From: Owenia fusiformis
Lineage: Eukaryota > Annelida > Polychaeta > Sabellida > Oweniidae
Direction: 5' to 3'
NCBI GenBank assembly: GCA_903813345.2
Contig: CAIIXF020000011.1
Coordinates: 19,081,754-19,145,753, forward strand
Length of the DNA stretch: 64,000 nucleotides
Of this stretch, positions 1 through 13,795 are shown one piece after another. The position numbers and the translations under genes are program-made. Under the pieces are notes generated by a model. That model saw only the letters and a list, made by a program, of their open reading frames with translations. It did no database searches and was not told the DNA's origin. Each line of letters begins with the position of its first letter. Position 1 is the stretch's first letter.

Positions 1-315
1 GGCAGAACAGTCGAGCGCAAGATGACAACGTAATATGTTTATTACAAACCAATTTGTGGATAGGGTTAAATATATAGATAATTGGATAGTGGTGAGACTT
101 TTTATAAGAAGTAGAAATGCGAAACAATTAACTTTTTGATGATGCAATAAAAGCTGTTGGGGAAGGGTACATTAACTAGTATTTAAGATATCAGGAAAAT
201 ATCAAATAATTGGAGAGTTGGTGAGTTAATGTAATTTTGGATGATCTTTCCAACAGTCCATCAATATTGCTAGCTACCATAAATTCATGATTTCAGCTGT
301 ATTTGACAGCTTGTA

Positions 316-432
316 GGGTTTGTAGAAAAAACCGGGTACCGGGTACCGGGTACCGGGTACTAGATCCTCCATGCGGGATTCCAACTTGGTACCCGGTCGA
401 GAAAGTACCCGGTCGAAAAAACCGGGTACCCA
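316..432 (-). repeat. GGTACC-rich dispersed repeat, copy 1
   Basis: A block of tandem GGGTACCGGG-type decamers encloses a short unique core. The same block occurs in reverse-complement orientation at 8522-8629, including the flanking run of A/T next to the GGTACC units. It is a small dispersed repeat and shows no coding character. Confidence 0.75.
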
Positions 433-2479
433 AAAACTGGGTATACGTTTCTTCACAGTAGACTAGAACAGGAATAAAGCTTGTAATCCCTTTATTTACG
501 TCATATTTGCTATTCCCTCTGACCAAGGATGAAACTAAGCATTTAAGGTAATAAAAAGTAAACGTTAAAACGCAATTCACGACAGGGGCGAAGGTAGGCC
601 ATTTTCCAGAGTACGATAGATCTACCGGAGTTTTCTACCAACGATAACAAATATTTCTGAAAATACGTGTATGTCAAGGTAACATCTCCATATAATCATG
701 AAATGGGACGCAATCATTAATGATAGGATTATAAACATCTTCGATTAAAGTAAAACACTATTGTGTTCTGCATCAAGAGCATAATGTTCAAATCTTAGCA
801 ATTGATGTTAATACTTTCAAGATCAAATATTAATTTTCTACGCTTTGGCGTTGCTGTTATTTAGTTTAACTTAAACTGTATAAACGGTGAACATTGTTTC
901 AAGCTCTTTGCTGCAATGTATTCATCATTGTACGAATATAAAACACGTTATCTATTTATTATTTTATAATACATGTAATAGTAATAGTGATTTAATTTAT
1001 TTGTTTATAATACATTGTTTTAGTGAACTGGATTTGGATTCAGTGGTCGTCTTCGAATGAACATTCATTTGTCATGATAACCTCCAAGATACAATGGTCA
1101 ACTTTTGCTTTTACGTTTAATCATAATCAAGGCTTTCTCTAAATTTCCTGTCAGATCATGAATGCCAGACTTCACCAAGTATTTAAATTATTTTTTTGCG
1201 TTTTATCATCCTTCCCAAAAGCTACAATTCATGCATATGGTACAACTCCCGGGGTACAACTACTACTTACCGACTTTGGTTTATCATTGTTTTGTTGCAA
1301 ATATGGGGATGTTTCCACGACTTGAACCTAGGGATTTATATAGACGGGACTTCCCCTTTTCATAATGTCATTACATGTATATATTTTTCTGTTTTGTAGG
1401 TTCCCGTGGGTAAGATACAGAAGGGGCATAGACACAACAGTGGCGTTTTTCAAGTTATAGCCGTGGAATTATATAGTTTATGCATCTTGCCTCAAGCGAC
1501 GTGTTAAGTCTGACGTGTTAACCCTAAAAATGTTTATCCCATATTGGGTTTGAGAAACACAGTTGCTGAATACAAGTGCAAACTATGAAATAACCATAAT
1601 ATACAATAATACAATAGATAATGTTTGGCATGCATTGTGTGTGTTTCTGTTTCATTGTTAAATTAGTTGAAAGTATATACAAAGAAGTTATTCACCAGGA
1701 GGGATTTGCTATGGGGAATATCACATGATAGAGGGAACGCAGTGACAGAGTGAAATATTGATACCATCCGAGGAATATTCTCAATATCATCCCGACAGGT
1801 GAATAACGACCTTATACCATGGTCAAGAGCAACATATATCTAAAATCCTTTTTGAATGAGAGAAAATGTTTGAAAAAATGAAAAATTTTGAAACAAATAA
1901 CTTTTTTGAAAATTGAAAATTTTTGAATAAATACCCGGGTTGATATCCATGTCATCCCTCTAATCCCAATATCATCCATATCCCAAATATGTGATTTATC
2001 ACTTACTATTATATACTGAGATATTGCTCTGACCATGGTATAAAAAGAATAGCTTATCACAAGCAGATTTCTTTTCAGGGTATTCAAGGGCGATGTAGGA
2101 CTTGAAATCTGTGTCACACATCCCGGACACTGACATTCACATTTCCTCGGATATTCTCAAATAAGCAGTTATACCTGTTTGCATGTTTTACTTTTGATTT
2201 GATTTGATTGTTTAAATTAGATAAAGTCTTTCAAATGCGGTCAAATGTCACCAGTGTCTGGAGGGTTGAGACTTTATTTAGGAATTAAATTAGAATAAGA
2301 TTTTTTACTATCTGATTTGTTTTCAACATTGTATAACGTTGATCTTATTGATTTATTTTCCAAACCATTTTCCGTTTTGTCGCATGAGATTTCAGCTAAA
2401 ATAGATAATGCGTTGCAATCATTTAAAGATTATCCTTCTGTTGCTTGTAACAATATTAATTAATGAGCATATGTTTAGA
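433..2479. other. Gene-free AT-rich stretch
   Basis: No exon with recognisable protein similarity was seen on either strand. Short open frames here have no family signature. A modest inverted repeat containing TTATACCATGGTC lies at about 1811-1840 and 2015-2044. Confidence 0.5.
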
Positions 2480-2820
2480 GGTGCATGCCGTTTTATTTTG
2501 CCATCTACATTTTATATTATCAGCTCTTATCTTGATATGTTGAGAATTCTTCAGAGACAACTCCCAGAGACAACTATCATGGACCGTCTAAAACACTTTA
2601 AAGTATAAGTAGCTGCCTGCTTTTGCCATGGGGATTTTTATTGCATAACTATGAAATTAGACTGTTAAAGGCAGACAAATTGCAAGCAAAATCAGATCAG
2701 ATTATTTTGCCATCTACAATTTATATTGTTATCTGTCTTGATAAGTTGAGAATTCTTCAAGGATATCTCCGAGAAACTAACATGGACTGGCTACATTATT
2801 CATAACCTGCTTTTGCCGGG
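2480..2820. repeat. Diverged direct duplication of about 200 bp
   Basis: The stretch beginning ATTTTGCCATCTACA near 2497 recurs with substitutions near 2702. Both copies continue through GTTGAGAATTCTTCA and end near ATGGACTGG or its equivalent. The two short open frames here are by-products of this duplication. Confidence 0.6.
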
Positions 2821-3093
2821 GGGAGGGGGTCAGGCCCGTCAGAAACCTGTCTTCAATGGGTGCGGTTTTACCCCCCCCCCCCCGTGGGCCTAATCCGTTT
2901 CTATTTCCCTACCCAACATGGACTGAGTGCGTGTTTGCGTTGGTGAAGGGTTTGGTATAATGGGGTTTCTTGAGAAGGGCAGTCAGAAATGGCAGTCTTG
3001 GCAGTCAGAAATTATTTACGCCTCCCCTTCCCCTTTATCAAATGAACTGTGCATGTACAATGTACATTCATCATGACTTGAAATGCTGAACTA

Positions 3094-3578
3094 CTGTACT
3101 CCGGGTAAATTTCGACGCTATAAAATTTCGCAATTTTTCAAAATTGCAATTTCGCGGCTATTTAATTTCGCGGATTTGAGTTGATGACATTTGGCTTACC
3201 GTGAATCAATGCGTATCTGGCTATTTCAGCCCTTTCAGAATCCGAATAATGTTTGTATTTCCCATGTTTATGGCATTTATTTGAATATTATTGAATTGCT
3301 TTTTCAACTTCAATTTGTAGGATATCATTAGCGTCAACAGTTCTTACCTTTGTTGGCCTAATAAGCCAATTCAAAATGTTAGACATTTTAGACCTTCTTT
3401 GAAATATCGCCCAACAACACAAACGAAACGTTTTACACCGAACGAAACATATCAAAGGTCCAGGGCCAATTCCCATGGGATTTAAAAGACAGATTTCGTC
3501 ACGATAAATGTTCGCGATTTTACTACATTCGCGAACAAAGCGAAATTAAATCGCACGCGAACAATACCCGGAGTACAG
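3094..3578. mobile_element. MITE with CTGTACTCCGGGTA termini
   Basis: Inverted ends read CTGTACTCCGGGTA at 3094 and its complement ending at 3578, each bordered by TA. The subterminal DNA is rich in TTCGCG motifs on both arms. Small size, terminal inverted repeats and a TA target suggest a non-autonomous Tc1/mariner-type element. No transposase is present. Confidence 0.65.
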
Positions 3579-4556
3579 TATGCTTTATGTGCATTGCAAC
3601 AATATCAAAATCAGAATTACGCATTGTTTTCTAGTAACGTTCAACAAAAACAAACGTTCAACAAATTGAGACGTCTGATTACTTATTCCAGTACCCTGCG
3701 TGCAGAGTCTAGTTAAACTACAAGACGAAGCTCTCTTTTAAGAAGTGAAGTCAAACGAATGGAAAGGGTATTATTCCAGCGACCGTTTCCCGTCATTACA
3801 TTGCAATGGCATTGTTGGCAGAGGAAATCGAGTCTGTATTGATATATATATGTGATTATATTGATAAAAGGAAGTGAGAGGAAAAGCAACTTTTGAGAAA
3901 TCGAATTTATTTGATACCATTCGCACAGACATTCAATAGGCAAGTTTTTATTTATTTCATTCCTATCCAACAGCAATCATCCATGACTTTTGACAAAGTG
4001 AAATCAACTATCCAGGCTTCATGATCTTGTGGAACTTTAATAAGGGAACGAAGGTTTTATCCTCATTATAAACAAATGCAAGAACCTTGAAGTATATTAA
4101 TCCTTAATAATTTAGGAACTGTTTTGGAGGGGGTCTTATATCTATGTCACTCCACCACAAGTAGACACATTTGTCTCCAACCTTTTTTGTGGACGATCGA
4201 TGTTTGGCGGTTGGTGTTTGATTATTGGAGACTATAACAATATGTCATTTTTCTCACCGATTCTGATGGTGACACAATAATAGCCCTTACATCCTCTCAT
4301 GGATATACGAGCAGCCAATATCCAGTCTCATAATAATCAGAGGCATATCAATAATTTTTCATTTGACTTTATATGCCTCTGTTATAAACATGGACGTCTA
4401 TCCCGGTCAGATTATTGAAAACGTCATTGATTAAAGAAGCACAAAAAGTAATTAGCTTAATTAAAATAATCAGTTTTATCTATAATCATGCTGCAATAAT
4501 CTACATGTATTTTTGCAAGTTTGTCCCCGTCTGCTAAGATGATAATAGGGTTAAAA
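3579..4556. other. Gene-free stretch with a dispersed-repeat fragment
   Basis: No gene was recognised. About 4144-4250 carries the pair of motifs (GGTTGGTGTTTG; inverted ATAACAATATGTCA) of a dispersed family also seen near 26.7, 30.7, 31.3, 35.5 and 57.1 kb. Confidence 0.4.
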
Positions 4557-4755
4557 CACACGTTTCTTAATAAACAACTTGTACGTGAACGTGGTTCTCT
4601 AGATAATTATTTCTCCCCTGTGTACTGTTTACTTGGCCGATTGAGTATAAAGACATACGGAAAACAGTCCAAAGTGAATATGAGAGTGGAACAGTATTCC
4701 CCGGTCGGGAACGAAATAGTACACGCTCGGGTACAAGTTCTTTTAAAAACGTGTA
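4557..4755. mobile_element. Small inverted-repeat element
   Basis: Imperfect arms of about 37 bp both contain ACACGTTT followed by AACTTGTAC, in opposite orientation at the two ends. The open frames across it are mirror frames of the palindrome. It is probably a MITE remnant, but no target-site duplication was identified. Confidence 0.4.
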
Positions 4756-5149
4756 ACTCAACCTTCTTATAAAACAAAGCAAAGGAAATGTAAAGCTAGC
4801 GTTAAATCGTGGAATTAACAGCCTTTACTACTTTTTGAATATGAAGACTCTCTCTTTCAAGCATTCTAGTGCTTGGCTCTGATAAAAAATCAGAATGCTA
4901 GCTCTAATAAATAAAAATGTATAAACTTAAATATAGTACGCAAAATGCCTAAAGATTAATTATTCGAAATGAATGTAGAGCTCGCCATCAAAATTGTCAT
5001 CGTCACTGTCAACAGACCTAAGCCAACTATTTATGAATACCTGGAAGATAAATTTAACCCTTAATTATTAATTTTTAAGTGTTAACAATAAAACAAGAAA
5101 CTACATGCATAACATGAAGTATAAAAACCCGGGTATAAACGCATTGTTG

Positions 5150-5400
5150 GGCGCCGAGGTAGCATTCGCCAATTCAACTGACGGCTGACAGATTACCAAC
5201 TAGGCTAATTCATGTCCAAGTCATTTAAATATGAATAGTGACTGTCACGTTAAAAACTAGGTTAAACCACCAGCCGTCATCTGGCAGGTGAATTCAACTC
5301 ATTTAACTCATGAGTAGTACCTGCCACTATAAGTAATTGAGTTTACCACTGCTAAAAAGTAGGTTAAACCACCAGCCGGCAGCTGAATTCATGAATGCAA
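5150..5400. repeat. Two-copy tandem repeat, about 115 bp
   Basis: Two diverged copies contain AGGTTAAACCACCAGCCG, at about 5261 and 5363, each followed by a GAATTCA-containing segment. It is non-coding. Confidence 0.5.
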
Positions 5401-8400
5401 CCTTAGTTCTGAATTATTTCGGAGCTGTTTCTGCTGAATCCCAGGATGCGTTTTACACCTTTCCCGAGTGAAGACCCCCGCTTTTCTCTACGTTGTGTCC
5501 TCCTCGCATGTGTCCATGCATAACCCCAAACTTCACATGTCCGTCGTCATGTCTGCAGCATTCCATTAATTGAAAGAACCTGTAAAAAAAATATAATATT
5601 TAGCAGATGAGATATCAAATGGTGACTGAGACATCAAATGTTTGAACCACGGGTCTGGGTTAAATATTGCACTTGCTTAAATTATATACGATGGGGCATG
5701 CAAGCTCAATTAATGTGGGACGGGTATTTTAAAATCAATAACAAAAAGTAGCGGTCACAGTGTCACATTCGCTATATATGTTCTCACTCTTTGCCACTGG
5801 GTGGTTTTTTGGGGCATACATTTTTTAATTAATTATTTTTAATTTAGTGTTACTGGATATATCCTAGATATTTGTTTTGCCCATCGTGTATACATGCCGT
5901 GTCCCGCTATCTGCCATTCACACGTTGTCGAACAATGAGACCTTATGTCATAAGTATGATACATGTAGCTCCATAATAATAATGGTTTGCTTTTAAACGT
6001 TAAAAATACTCAAACATGTCTAAAATGAAAATATCATGAAAACCAGAGGCCTTGTTTTAAATACTGAACATTGTATAAACGTCTAATGCTACTTGTAGTA
6101 TGACACAGGTACTTTGGTTTATTCAGGGCTGAAACCCGGGGCTGAAATCAAAGTCCCGTTGAACAAGAAGGGATTGTAGGCTATTTCATTATCATGTGGA
6201 CTTAAACATAATGTTTGTAGTAAAAGAATTCTTATTTTCGTATAGTTCTGTTTAACTGAAAAGAATATCGAAATGTATCATTGCATTACACAAATGCGTT
6301 GCTTGCAAACATAAGTGAACCTTTACATTCGACTGACAGTTACTGTTAATAATTGATTTAAATCTGTAAAAGCGTCTTGACCCCCGTTCTTTTCTGCGGC
6401 ACGTTTTTGAAGTTTGGTTTCAAGAACTATTAATATTAAATTCATTTATTGGCGTGGGCCTTCCGTTGTATGAGATCTCTCACGTTCATATTTGAAGAGA
6501 CCACATTTAAATCAAATTATTTCCATTACTATTTTTTATTCAATTTACAGAGACAATTTGCAAAATTACGTGAAGATTGTTTCTTCTGTGTTTGTTTTTA
6601 CCCTAGCTTGCAAGATGAGTTTGAATTAATACCTGACGGGAGATGAAGAATTTACCATTGGCCTTATTTTGTACACAATTTTTTTCAAAAATAAAATAAC
6701 AGTTACTATCTAGTTTTGGATTTGACGATCTGTGGAACTATAGAGTAAATTCTGCTTCTTTCTGCTTTTAGCATTGGCAAACGTATTTTAAATATTAAAA
6801 GGAAACTAATTAATGTATGAACGATTGCCTTTCCCGGGGCTAATGACTATGACCGAATCACACTGAACGAAATGCTGTTAATGAACTGAGCGTCTTCTTT
6901 TTGAACGATTAAAATCATTGTGAACAAATGAAGCTCCTCATTTTCAATTTGACTACTTCAGGCATCGGTTTTCCCAATCAAAAGTTTGTTCAAAAAGAAT
7001 GTTCTAATTACTACTATGGATATCTTAAAAATGAATGTGAACTCAATGAATTTAAGGATTTCTGTATTATAGGCTAACTGGTTTGTGAAATATTTATTCT
7101 TTTATTGTAAATGATTTTGCGAGTACGCCTGTGCGTGCATGTAGCTACAGTAACTCTAGTTGAATGCATATGATGCTGTACAGAAAATAATTAATTACAC
7201 GTTTTTTATTAGTATTCTAGTATTAGTATATCCATGGGTCTCTTAAAAGCCCATGGTATATCTGTTGGCGGTGATGATGAAAATGCAACGTTCCACTTCC
7301 AAAAACTTACTTAATTGCCAGAAAGATTAATTTGTTTTCCATTTTGCACTGTACAATTCGTATTATTAAGTTAGGGTTAGACGTCCTTTGTTCTGTGTCA
7401 CCCTTCAAAACCGGGGAAATCTCTTGTACAAAAAACAGAGTTCAAGTACATCAATTTTATTTTGGCATAAATCTAACGTAGATATTTTTATTTCAGGTTA
7501 AGCAGCATTACAATTACAATATTATAACTACAAAGCTCAATTTACCTGATTTAACAGGGTTGTACATATTAATTTTCTGCCAAGAGTATCAGACGAATCA
7601 AATCATGATTTAATATCACTTAATCATGTGGTACTAACTCACCAGGGCGTATCGAAACTAAAACGCCCCCCAAACCCGTTAATTTGAATTTCAAATCTAC
7701 CCCGTCTTTTGGAAAATCAATGATTGTCGGTCTCACACAACACCGTTTTTCTTCAAACTTGTTTACAGGATTATATTTATAATCTGAAAATCTGTATTTT
7801 TGAAGAAATTTCGGGGTGAAAATCTGTTTTTCGTCTTCGGGATTCAGCTAAAAAGTAATTGGAGAAAAATCACGGTTACAAAACTAAATCAACAATTCTA
7901 AAAAATTCGAATTTCTAAAAATATATCGGGATAAATTAAAACGGTTGAGATTACTTCATTTACAAGTTTATATCAAATTAGTTTTACAGTTAACATCAAC
8001 GGTAATGTCTCAGAAACTAATATTGCCTTTGGGGATATTTCATTTGTGTGATCGTGGCATAAGCAACGACTAAGATTTGTTTTGAATTTACAAAAATGTA
8101 TTCAACTTCATTCAAAATTGAGCTAGACGCTTCAAATAAAAAACATTTTAAGGCTGTTCTCTTCCTCTATCATCATCATGGTCATATTTTCAATGGTTAT
8201 GGGGGAGGGTGCGATCGCACCATGGCACCACCTCCTGGCTACGCCTATGACATTGTAAGACGTAACAATTTACACTTTCAGTGGACGCTTCGTCGAAAAT
8301 TGGGATAACTTAAATTATGCAATCAAAACCTGACACGTTGCATCATGTAAAATAACACACGTCACCTCTCTACTAAAGTAACGATAGCTATTTACAGATT

Positions 8401-8521
8401 TAAATCACATACAGTATTCATTGATTTGCCATGTTTTTCAAATATAAAAAGCTTTCTAATGATATTTAACTTAATATGTTATTATGTTATTAATATGTTA
8501 AATTTTCGTATTTTTTGTTCT
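5401..8521. other. Gene-free AT-rich stretch
   Basis: No exons, RNA genes or clear repeats were recognised in this interval. The open frames are short and have low-complexity or unremarkable translations. Confidence 0.45.
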
Positions 8522-8629
8522 TTCTGGGTACCCGGTTTTTTCGACCGGGTACCGGGTACCAAGTTGGAACCCAGTATGGAGGATTTAGTACCCGGTACCC
8601 GGTACCCGGTTTTTTCTACAAACCCCATC
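8522..8629 (+). repeat. GGTACC-rich dispersed repeat, copy 2
   Basis: This is the reverse-complement copy of the block at 316-432: GTACCCGG decamers, then CAAGTTGGAACCC, then more GTACCCGG units, flanked by TTTTTT tracts. The opposite orientation 8 kb away indicates a dispersed family. Confidence 0.75.
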
Positions 8630-10285
8630 CCGTATATATTTGCAGAATGGATTGAGACACGATGTAGGTCTATTAAAATAGCCCTTTATATTCAATTTTG
8701 TCCAAAGTTGCTCCATTTCGGCCACACCTGTACACACATTGTGCTATCTACCTTTGGCTGTGATTGCGTTCAGCTTCAGATATAAAGCAACACTGAGTCG
8801 CGGACTGCGTTGGACAGATGGATGGACTGCGACTATCAAAAATTCCAATTGTCTATGTAATTGTACGTTTTCCGCTTACCAAATATCACACGAAGATGTA
8901 ATTGTAACAACAGAACATGAATAATTATATTAATTCGATGTCATTTCTGATTCCTTTGTTTAAATCGGTATATTAGGGACAAATATTGACAAAATTACAT
9001 TTTTTGTGGCAGATTTCGAATTCATTTGTGTTCATGCTAAACTATTGGACAGCCGAGCACCAAGAATGCCATTGCAGGTGGAGTATGAATATGTTGATCA
9101 CCGACTGGAACATACTAGCTATTCTGTAGAATATCCAAACCAATAATCTACCCCAAATCCTAACATGCCTTCCAAATTAAGTTTGGACTTACCGCCATTG
9201 TTCAGCTATAATGCGTTGTAATCTCGTTTTGAATTACGCGAGTCGCAGTCCGTGGCTTCGCCCTCGTTTTGCTTATCCCCCGTGATGCTTATTAAGCAAC
9301 AATAACGTTCAATAGAGTGAAATAATTTTCACAATACTGACGAGAAAACATGTCCAAATACATTTATCAAAAAATTATATTGATTCCTTTAAGCCAAAAA
9401 TACCATTTCATATTTGCTTTAGGTATCTCGAAAAAAATGATGCATTAAATGTATACAAAATGTAGTTCTTAAAGAAGTTACATCGGTCCTGATTGTATTA
9501 CATAAGAGTAATAATTTCTGAATTGGTCTCTTGCCAGTAATTTAGAAAAGCTGAGAGTAAAAATGAAAATGTATCAATCGTTTAACTCATATCTGCTTTA
9601 ATGGAATGCACAAATGGAATTTTTGTATACTCCTCACAGTAAGCTATCATAAAGGATTGTATACAAAACATTTGATAGCCTCTATGTATTATGCATCCCT
9701 TCATGATCAAGCTGGTTCAATATTCTGTGCTTGAGCCTGAAGCTGTACAAGCTGTTATCTTGACATCTTCATATATAGTTAGGTGATTTGTGTCCTGAAT
9801 TGATATAGCAGCAGTAATGTATCCCATATATGTAGTTAGGCTTGAATTTCAAAAAGTATCAACAGTTTACGTTATAAGGTGACAGCCTCATTAATTTTAG
9901 CCAGAGAAGACATTTAAAGTCTTTTTTGGATGTATCAGTGACTTTACAGTTTCATACCAGACAATTGATTATAATCCAACTATTATAATACAAGCTTTCA
10001 TTTTGTGTTTAATATAAGTGCGAGATAATATGAACTAACATTCATTAATCAAATGTGAAAGTTGATACCAAATGAAACATGATACTGCATTAACAATTCA
10101 GTTGGACAATGCTTAATTACTTATCATACAGAACATGAATTAATATTACAAGCAAATATTCATGGGTACTAACCAGATTTTGTTATACAATATACTGTGA
10201 GTATGCTCGGCAGTAATAATCAACGCATTGGCAGGGGGCTATATGTAATAAGGGAACCCAGTGGTACTATGATCAGCTCTGCGCT
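8630..10285. other. Gene-free AT-rich stretch
   Basis: No coding exon or RNA gene was recognised. An ATACTGTGAG motif near 10194 matches, in inverse orientation, the outer flank of the foldback element's right arm near 12400, so the inverted structure may extend slightly beyond 10286. Confidence 0.4.
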
Positions 10286-12380
10286 CCCTTAAGAAAAAAG
10301 CCATGGTAACCATGGTATTCCATGGTGCGTCCATGGTAATCCATGGTTTTCCATGGAAATTCATGGTTTTTCATGGTATTTTCCATGGAAATTCATGGAT
10401 ACCCATGGTAATCTTCCATGGATATTTACCATGATTTTCCGTGGTAATTGGTGGTTTGGTAATTTTTACCATGACACTTGAGTTGTAAAATCAACAATTT
10501 TGGCAGGTTTTGTTTTTACCCAAATCTTCCAAATTGAATCAATATTTTAACGAATGAATCCAAGCTGGATTGAGAATAAGTCTCATTAATCATAGATAAA
10601 AGAATATGACACCCCCCACCCCAAAATCTTTGAGAAAGTCAGACCTTCTTGACAAAAGCTGGTTTCAGGCCTGAAATACAACCATGTTTTTACAATCTGA
10701 ATATATTTTTAGTACATTCTGTACATAGTGTCATATGACAAAGAACTGTTTACTTAATATTTTTTTAATTGATGATTTGACCCCACAATTAAAAGTAATA
10801 ATTTGTTTGCTGGGATTTGCTATCATTTAACTTTGGCACTTATGTAAAAAAAGACAAAATAAGTGATAAAATCAGCTCACTGGATTCCCTTATTGCAGAC
10901 TGAATAAACATTTTTACTTGGAGTAAATCCTATTTGGTTTTATTTGATCAACAATGAGTTTTTGACTTGCACTGTCTACACTCACAGACAATAATAATTA
11001 CTGAAGAGGGAGTATTAGAAAGAGTAAGATTATCATGTATAATAACAATTAAGATCAGAATATTTAAGAATTATGCAAATGATCTCTTACAATCTGTTGT
11101 AAAGAGATTAATCTTTTGACATTAATTTGAGAGTTAAGACACCTAATTAACATAGAATAATGGCAACCAAATATTTAAAAATTATGCAAATGATTATTTA
11201 TTCCTATTCAAAGACAAATCAATTTTAATTACTTATACTATGTTTCATGTTTTAAGCCAAATGGTGTTGTTAACCCCCTCCCCTTCCTTCATGCAACTTC
11301 TTTTTAAATATAATATTCTTACATAGACAAATTGAATTTTTATCACTTAGGTATAACATTTCAGTTTGCAGCCATAGGCTTGTGTTTAATCCCCCATCTC
11401 AATTTCAAGTCAAAATTCTGTAAAAGTATATACTTTTCTGTGGATTTTTCAGATAATATGCTTATAAAAGTTGAATGGGACTTAATTTGGAGAAGTTCAT
11501 TTAGAAACATAATGTATTATTCATTTTTCTGCTTCCAAAAGACCAAACAAATAGCCCATGGAAAACCATGGACTTTCAAAAGATCAAAAGAATAATCATG
11601 GAAAACCATGGCTTTTGATTGCACTTTCCAAAACATCAAAGAAATAATCATGGAAAAGCATGGCTTTCGATTGCAATCAACCGTCTTCCATGGCTTTTGA
11701 TTGCAGTTTTCTCAACTTCAAAGAAAGAAACCATGGTTTTTGATTGTATTCTCAAATGTACGAAATGTAATTTAAGAAAATGAGTTATTTATTTCTTAAA
11801 TTACTTCATATTGATTTTTAAAACTGAAAATTAAAGAAAGTATTGAAATAAAACAGAGCTTGGGCTAGTTTGACTTAATCTTTTTCAAAGGAAAGAAGTG
11901 TTTGGCCTAAAAAATAAGCAATCTCTATCTAGTCTTGATCTACACAAAAGACCTTTGCACAATTGTTTTTGAAATCTTGTGGCCTACTCTCTGCTCTGCT
12001 GTTTCACATATTTTCTCATTTGTAAGCTGAGTCTAACATTCGATGAATGTTCTTGCTATACCTTCAAAATGAAATGTCCACCCTTTTTTCTAAATGATAA
12101 GTCTCAGTCTAACTGGGATATATCATCAAAACATTCATTTTGGAGATTTTGGTAAATACAAATCCTACCAAAATTGTTGATTTTACATCTCCATGACACA
12201 TCCATTAAAAACCAACAATTACCACGGAAAATCATGGTAAATATCCATGGAAGATTACCATGGGCGTCCATGAATTTCCATGGAAAATAACATGGAAAAC
12301 CATGAATTTCCATGGAAAACCATGGATTACCATGGGCGCACCATGGAATACCATGGTTACCATGGCTTTTTTCTTAAGGG
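10286..12380. mobile_element. Foldback element with long CCATGG-rich inverted repeats
   Basis: The arms at 10286-10512 and 12161-12380 are near-identical inverted copies of about 225 bp, starting CCCTTAAGAAAAAAGCC. They are packed with CCATGG palindromes spaced 8-20 bp apart. A TTAA sits at each outer edge (10289-10292 and 12374-12377), compatible with a TTAA target as used by piggyBac-like elements, although the complementarity continues three bases beyond. The 1.65 kb interior also carries CATGGAAAACCATGG clusters at 11555-11740. No transposase is seen, so it is non-autonomous. Confidence 0.8.
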
Positions 12381-12641
12381 CGATCCTCAAATGCTCACAG
12401 TATGTTGAGGTTTAGTAAATACAAGTGAATATTCATAAATAACAACTTTCATGACAACCATCAAATCCTCTATATGAAATTCAAATTTGCCTGCCTAGCC
12501 CCTGACAACCAAAAACAAGGCATTTATTACAGACAACGAAGACCAACCAACCGCTAACTGCCAAATACCATCCACAAAAAAGTTGGAGCCATAACAATAT
12601 GTCACCACTTTAGGTGACATAATAAGACTGAAATGACTCAC

Positions 12642-13795
12642 TTGTTTCAGAGGAATTTTTTCTTGCCAACTCTTCCTCTTGTTTGATAGATTCAATCTGG
12701 AGTTGAATCTGTTGGTATCTGGAAAGTAAGTCATCATAACTGTCAGTGGACTCACTAGACCCTTGAGGATTTGCTTTGCGGTCTCTGGTATCTTCGCTTG
12801 AATTAAGGAATTCACAACTAGGGAATTAAGATATCATATATATTAATGATTCACAATATTTGATGATTTTTGTCCTATTTTCCTCATGATTTCTGATTTT
12901 ATACATGGTACCTTCTTTGTTCAAATCTTCTACAGCATTGTACCTCATACACTTTAGATTTAGTTAATAGGTACTTGAAAAACTCTTTGCACCCAATTAT
13001 TATGAGGACAGTTTGCATATTTTCACCATAGCAAAGTTGAAAAGAAGTTGAAGGAAAAATCATGAAAAATTGCCAATAGTAAAGATTGAGAGATGGGTCC
13101 TAGAAGAGAGTGAAACATGTAAAATGGGAAAAAGAAGGTATTTCTATAGTTTATAAACACAGTGACCAGTATTCATCATATCATAGATATAAGATTAAGT
13201 AGAGAACCTCTCACTATCTGCGGATAGTACAAGGTTCTCATTACCAGAGAAAGAGTCCTAAAACAAAAGCTTTCTTAGATATATCATCTAATCCTAATCT
13301 CTCACCATTATGAGTAGGACTTCAGGTTATGTACCAAGAGAGAAAATTTGATAAAAGGATACAGTTTTTGTCTCTTTCCCTCTTTTGAGACTCATTTCTA
13401 TATCTCCCCTCATATCTTCTTGGTATATTTGATTGGTAGTTTCTACGCTCTTTGTCTGGCCTTGACCATCTCGTTGGTCTGGGTCGTTGATTGTCACGAG
13501 TTGGTGGTCTACGAGTTGGTGGGGGTCTTGAAGAACTTGAACGAGTTCCAGCATGATTTTCATTTCTGCTATTTTGATCTAATTTTTCATGTTTGATTTG
13601 AGATCTCTTATACCGTGGTTTAGCAATAGGCTCATTTTGTTGGAATTTCTGAGAACTGAAATTCTGATTTGATTTTGAACAAGAATTTTTGTCAATTATT
13701 TTAGTGTCTTTGTTAGTACTTCTAACGTTGTTAACCTCTAAATTTTCATCATCGTCTGATAGCTCCCCTTCCTCCTTAGAGATATCCGTATCCAT
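12642..13795 (-). CDS. ZFC3H1: ZFC3H1-like N-terminal exons (partial gene)
   Basis: Two exons are supported. Exon 1 starts at ATG 13795 (MDTDISKEEGELSDDD) and runs to about 13335-13363. It encodes an acidic start followed by an Arg/Pro/Ser-rich low-complexity region. A second exon at 12642-12817 has clean splice sites and reads SYDDLLSRYQQIQLQIESI, which matches the DLL-KYKQIQLELE segment of animal ZFC3H1. ZFC3H1 links the nuclear exosome cofactor MTR4 to polyadenylated RNA in the PAXT connection. The acidic KEEGEL start also fits the family. The exon 1 donor is uncertain: GTACAT at 13334 keeps the frame. The zinc-finger and HAT-repeat exons are not in the window, so the gene is incomplete here. 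It is divergent from XPO4, about 300 bp apart. Confidence 0.6.

Noticed and set aside
12495-12815. 106-codon minus frame through the ZFC3H1-like exon
   Set aside because: The frame reading SYDDLLSRYQQIQLQIE matches ZFC3H1 and fits the splice sites; the longer frame has no similarity and runs past the donor.
13200-13262. Possible microexon reading DSFSGNENLVLSADSE between ZFC3H1-like exons
   Set aside because: Its acceptor phase does not fit either donor candidate of exon 1 without a stop codon, so it was left out of the model.
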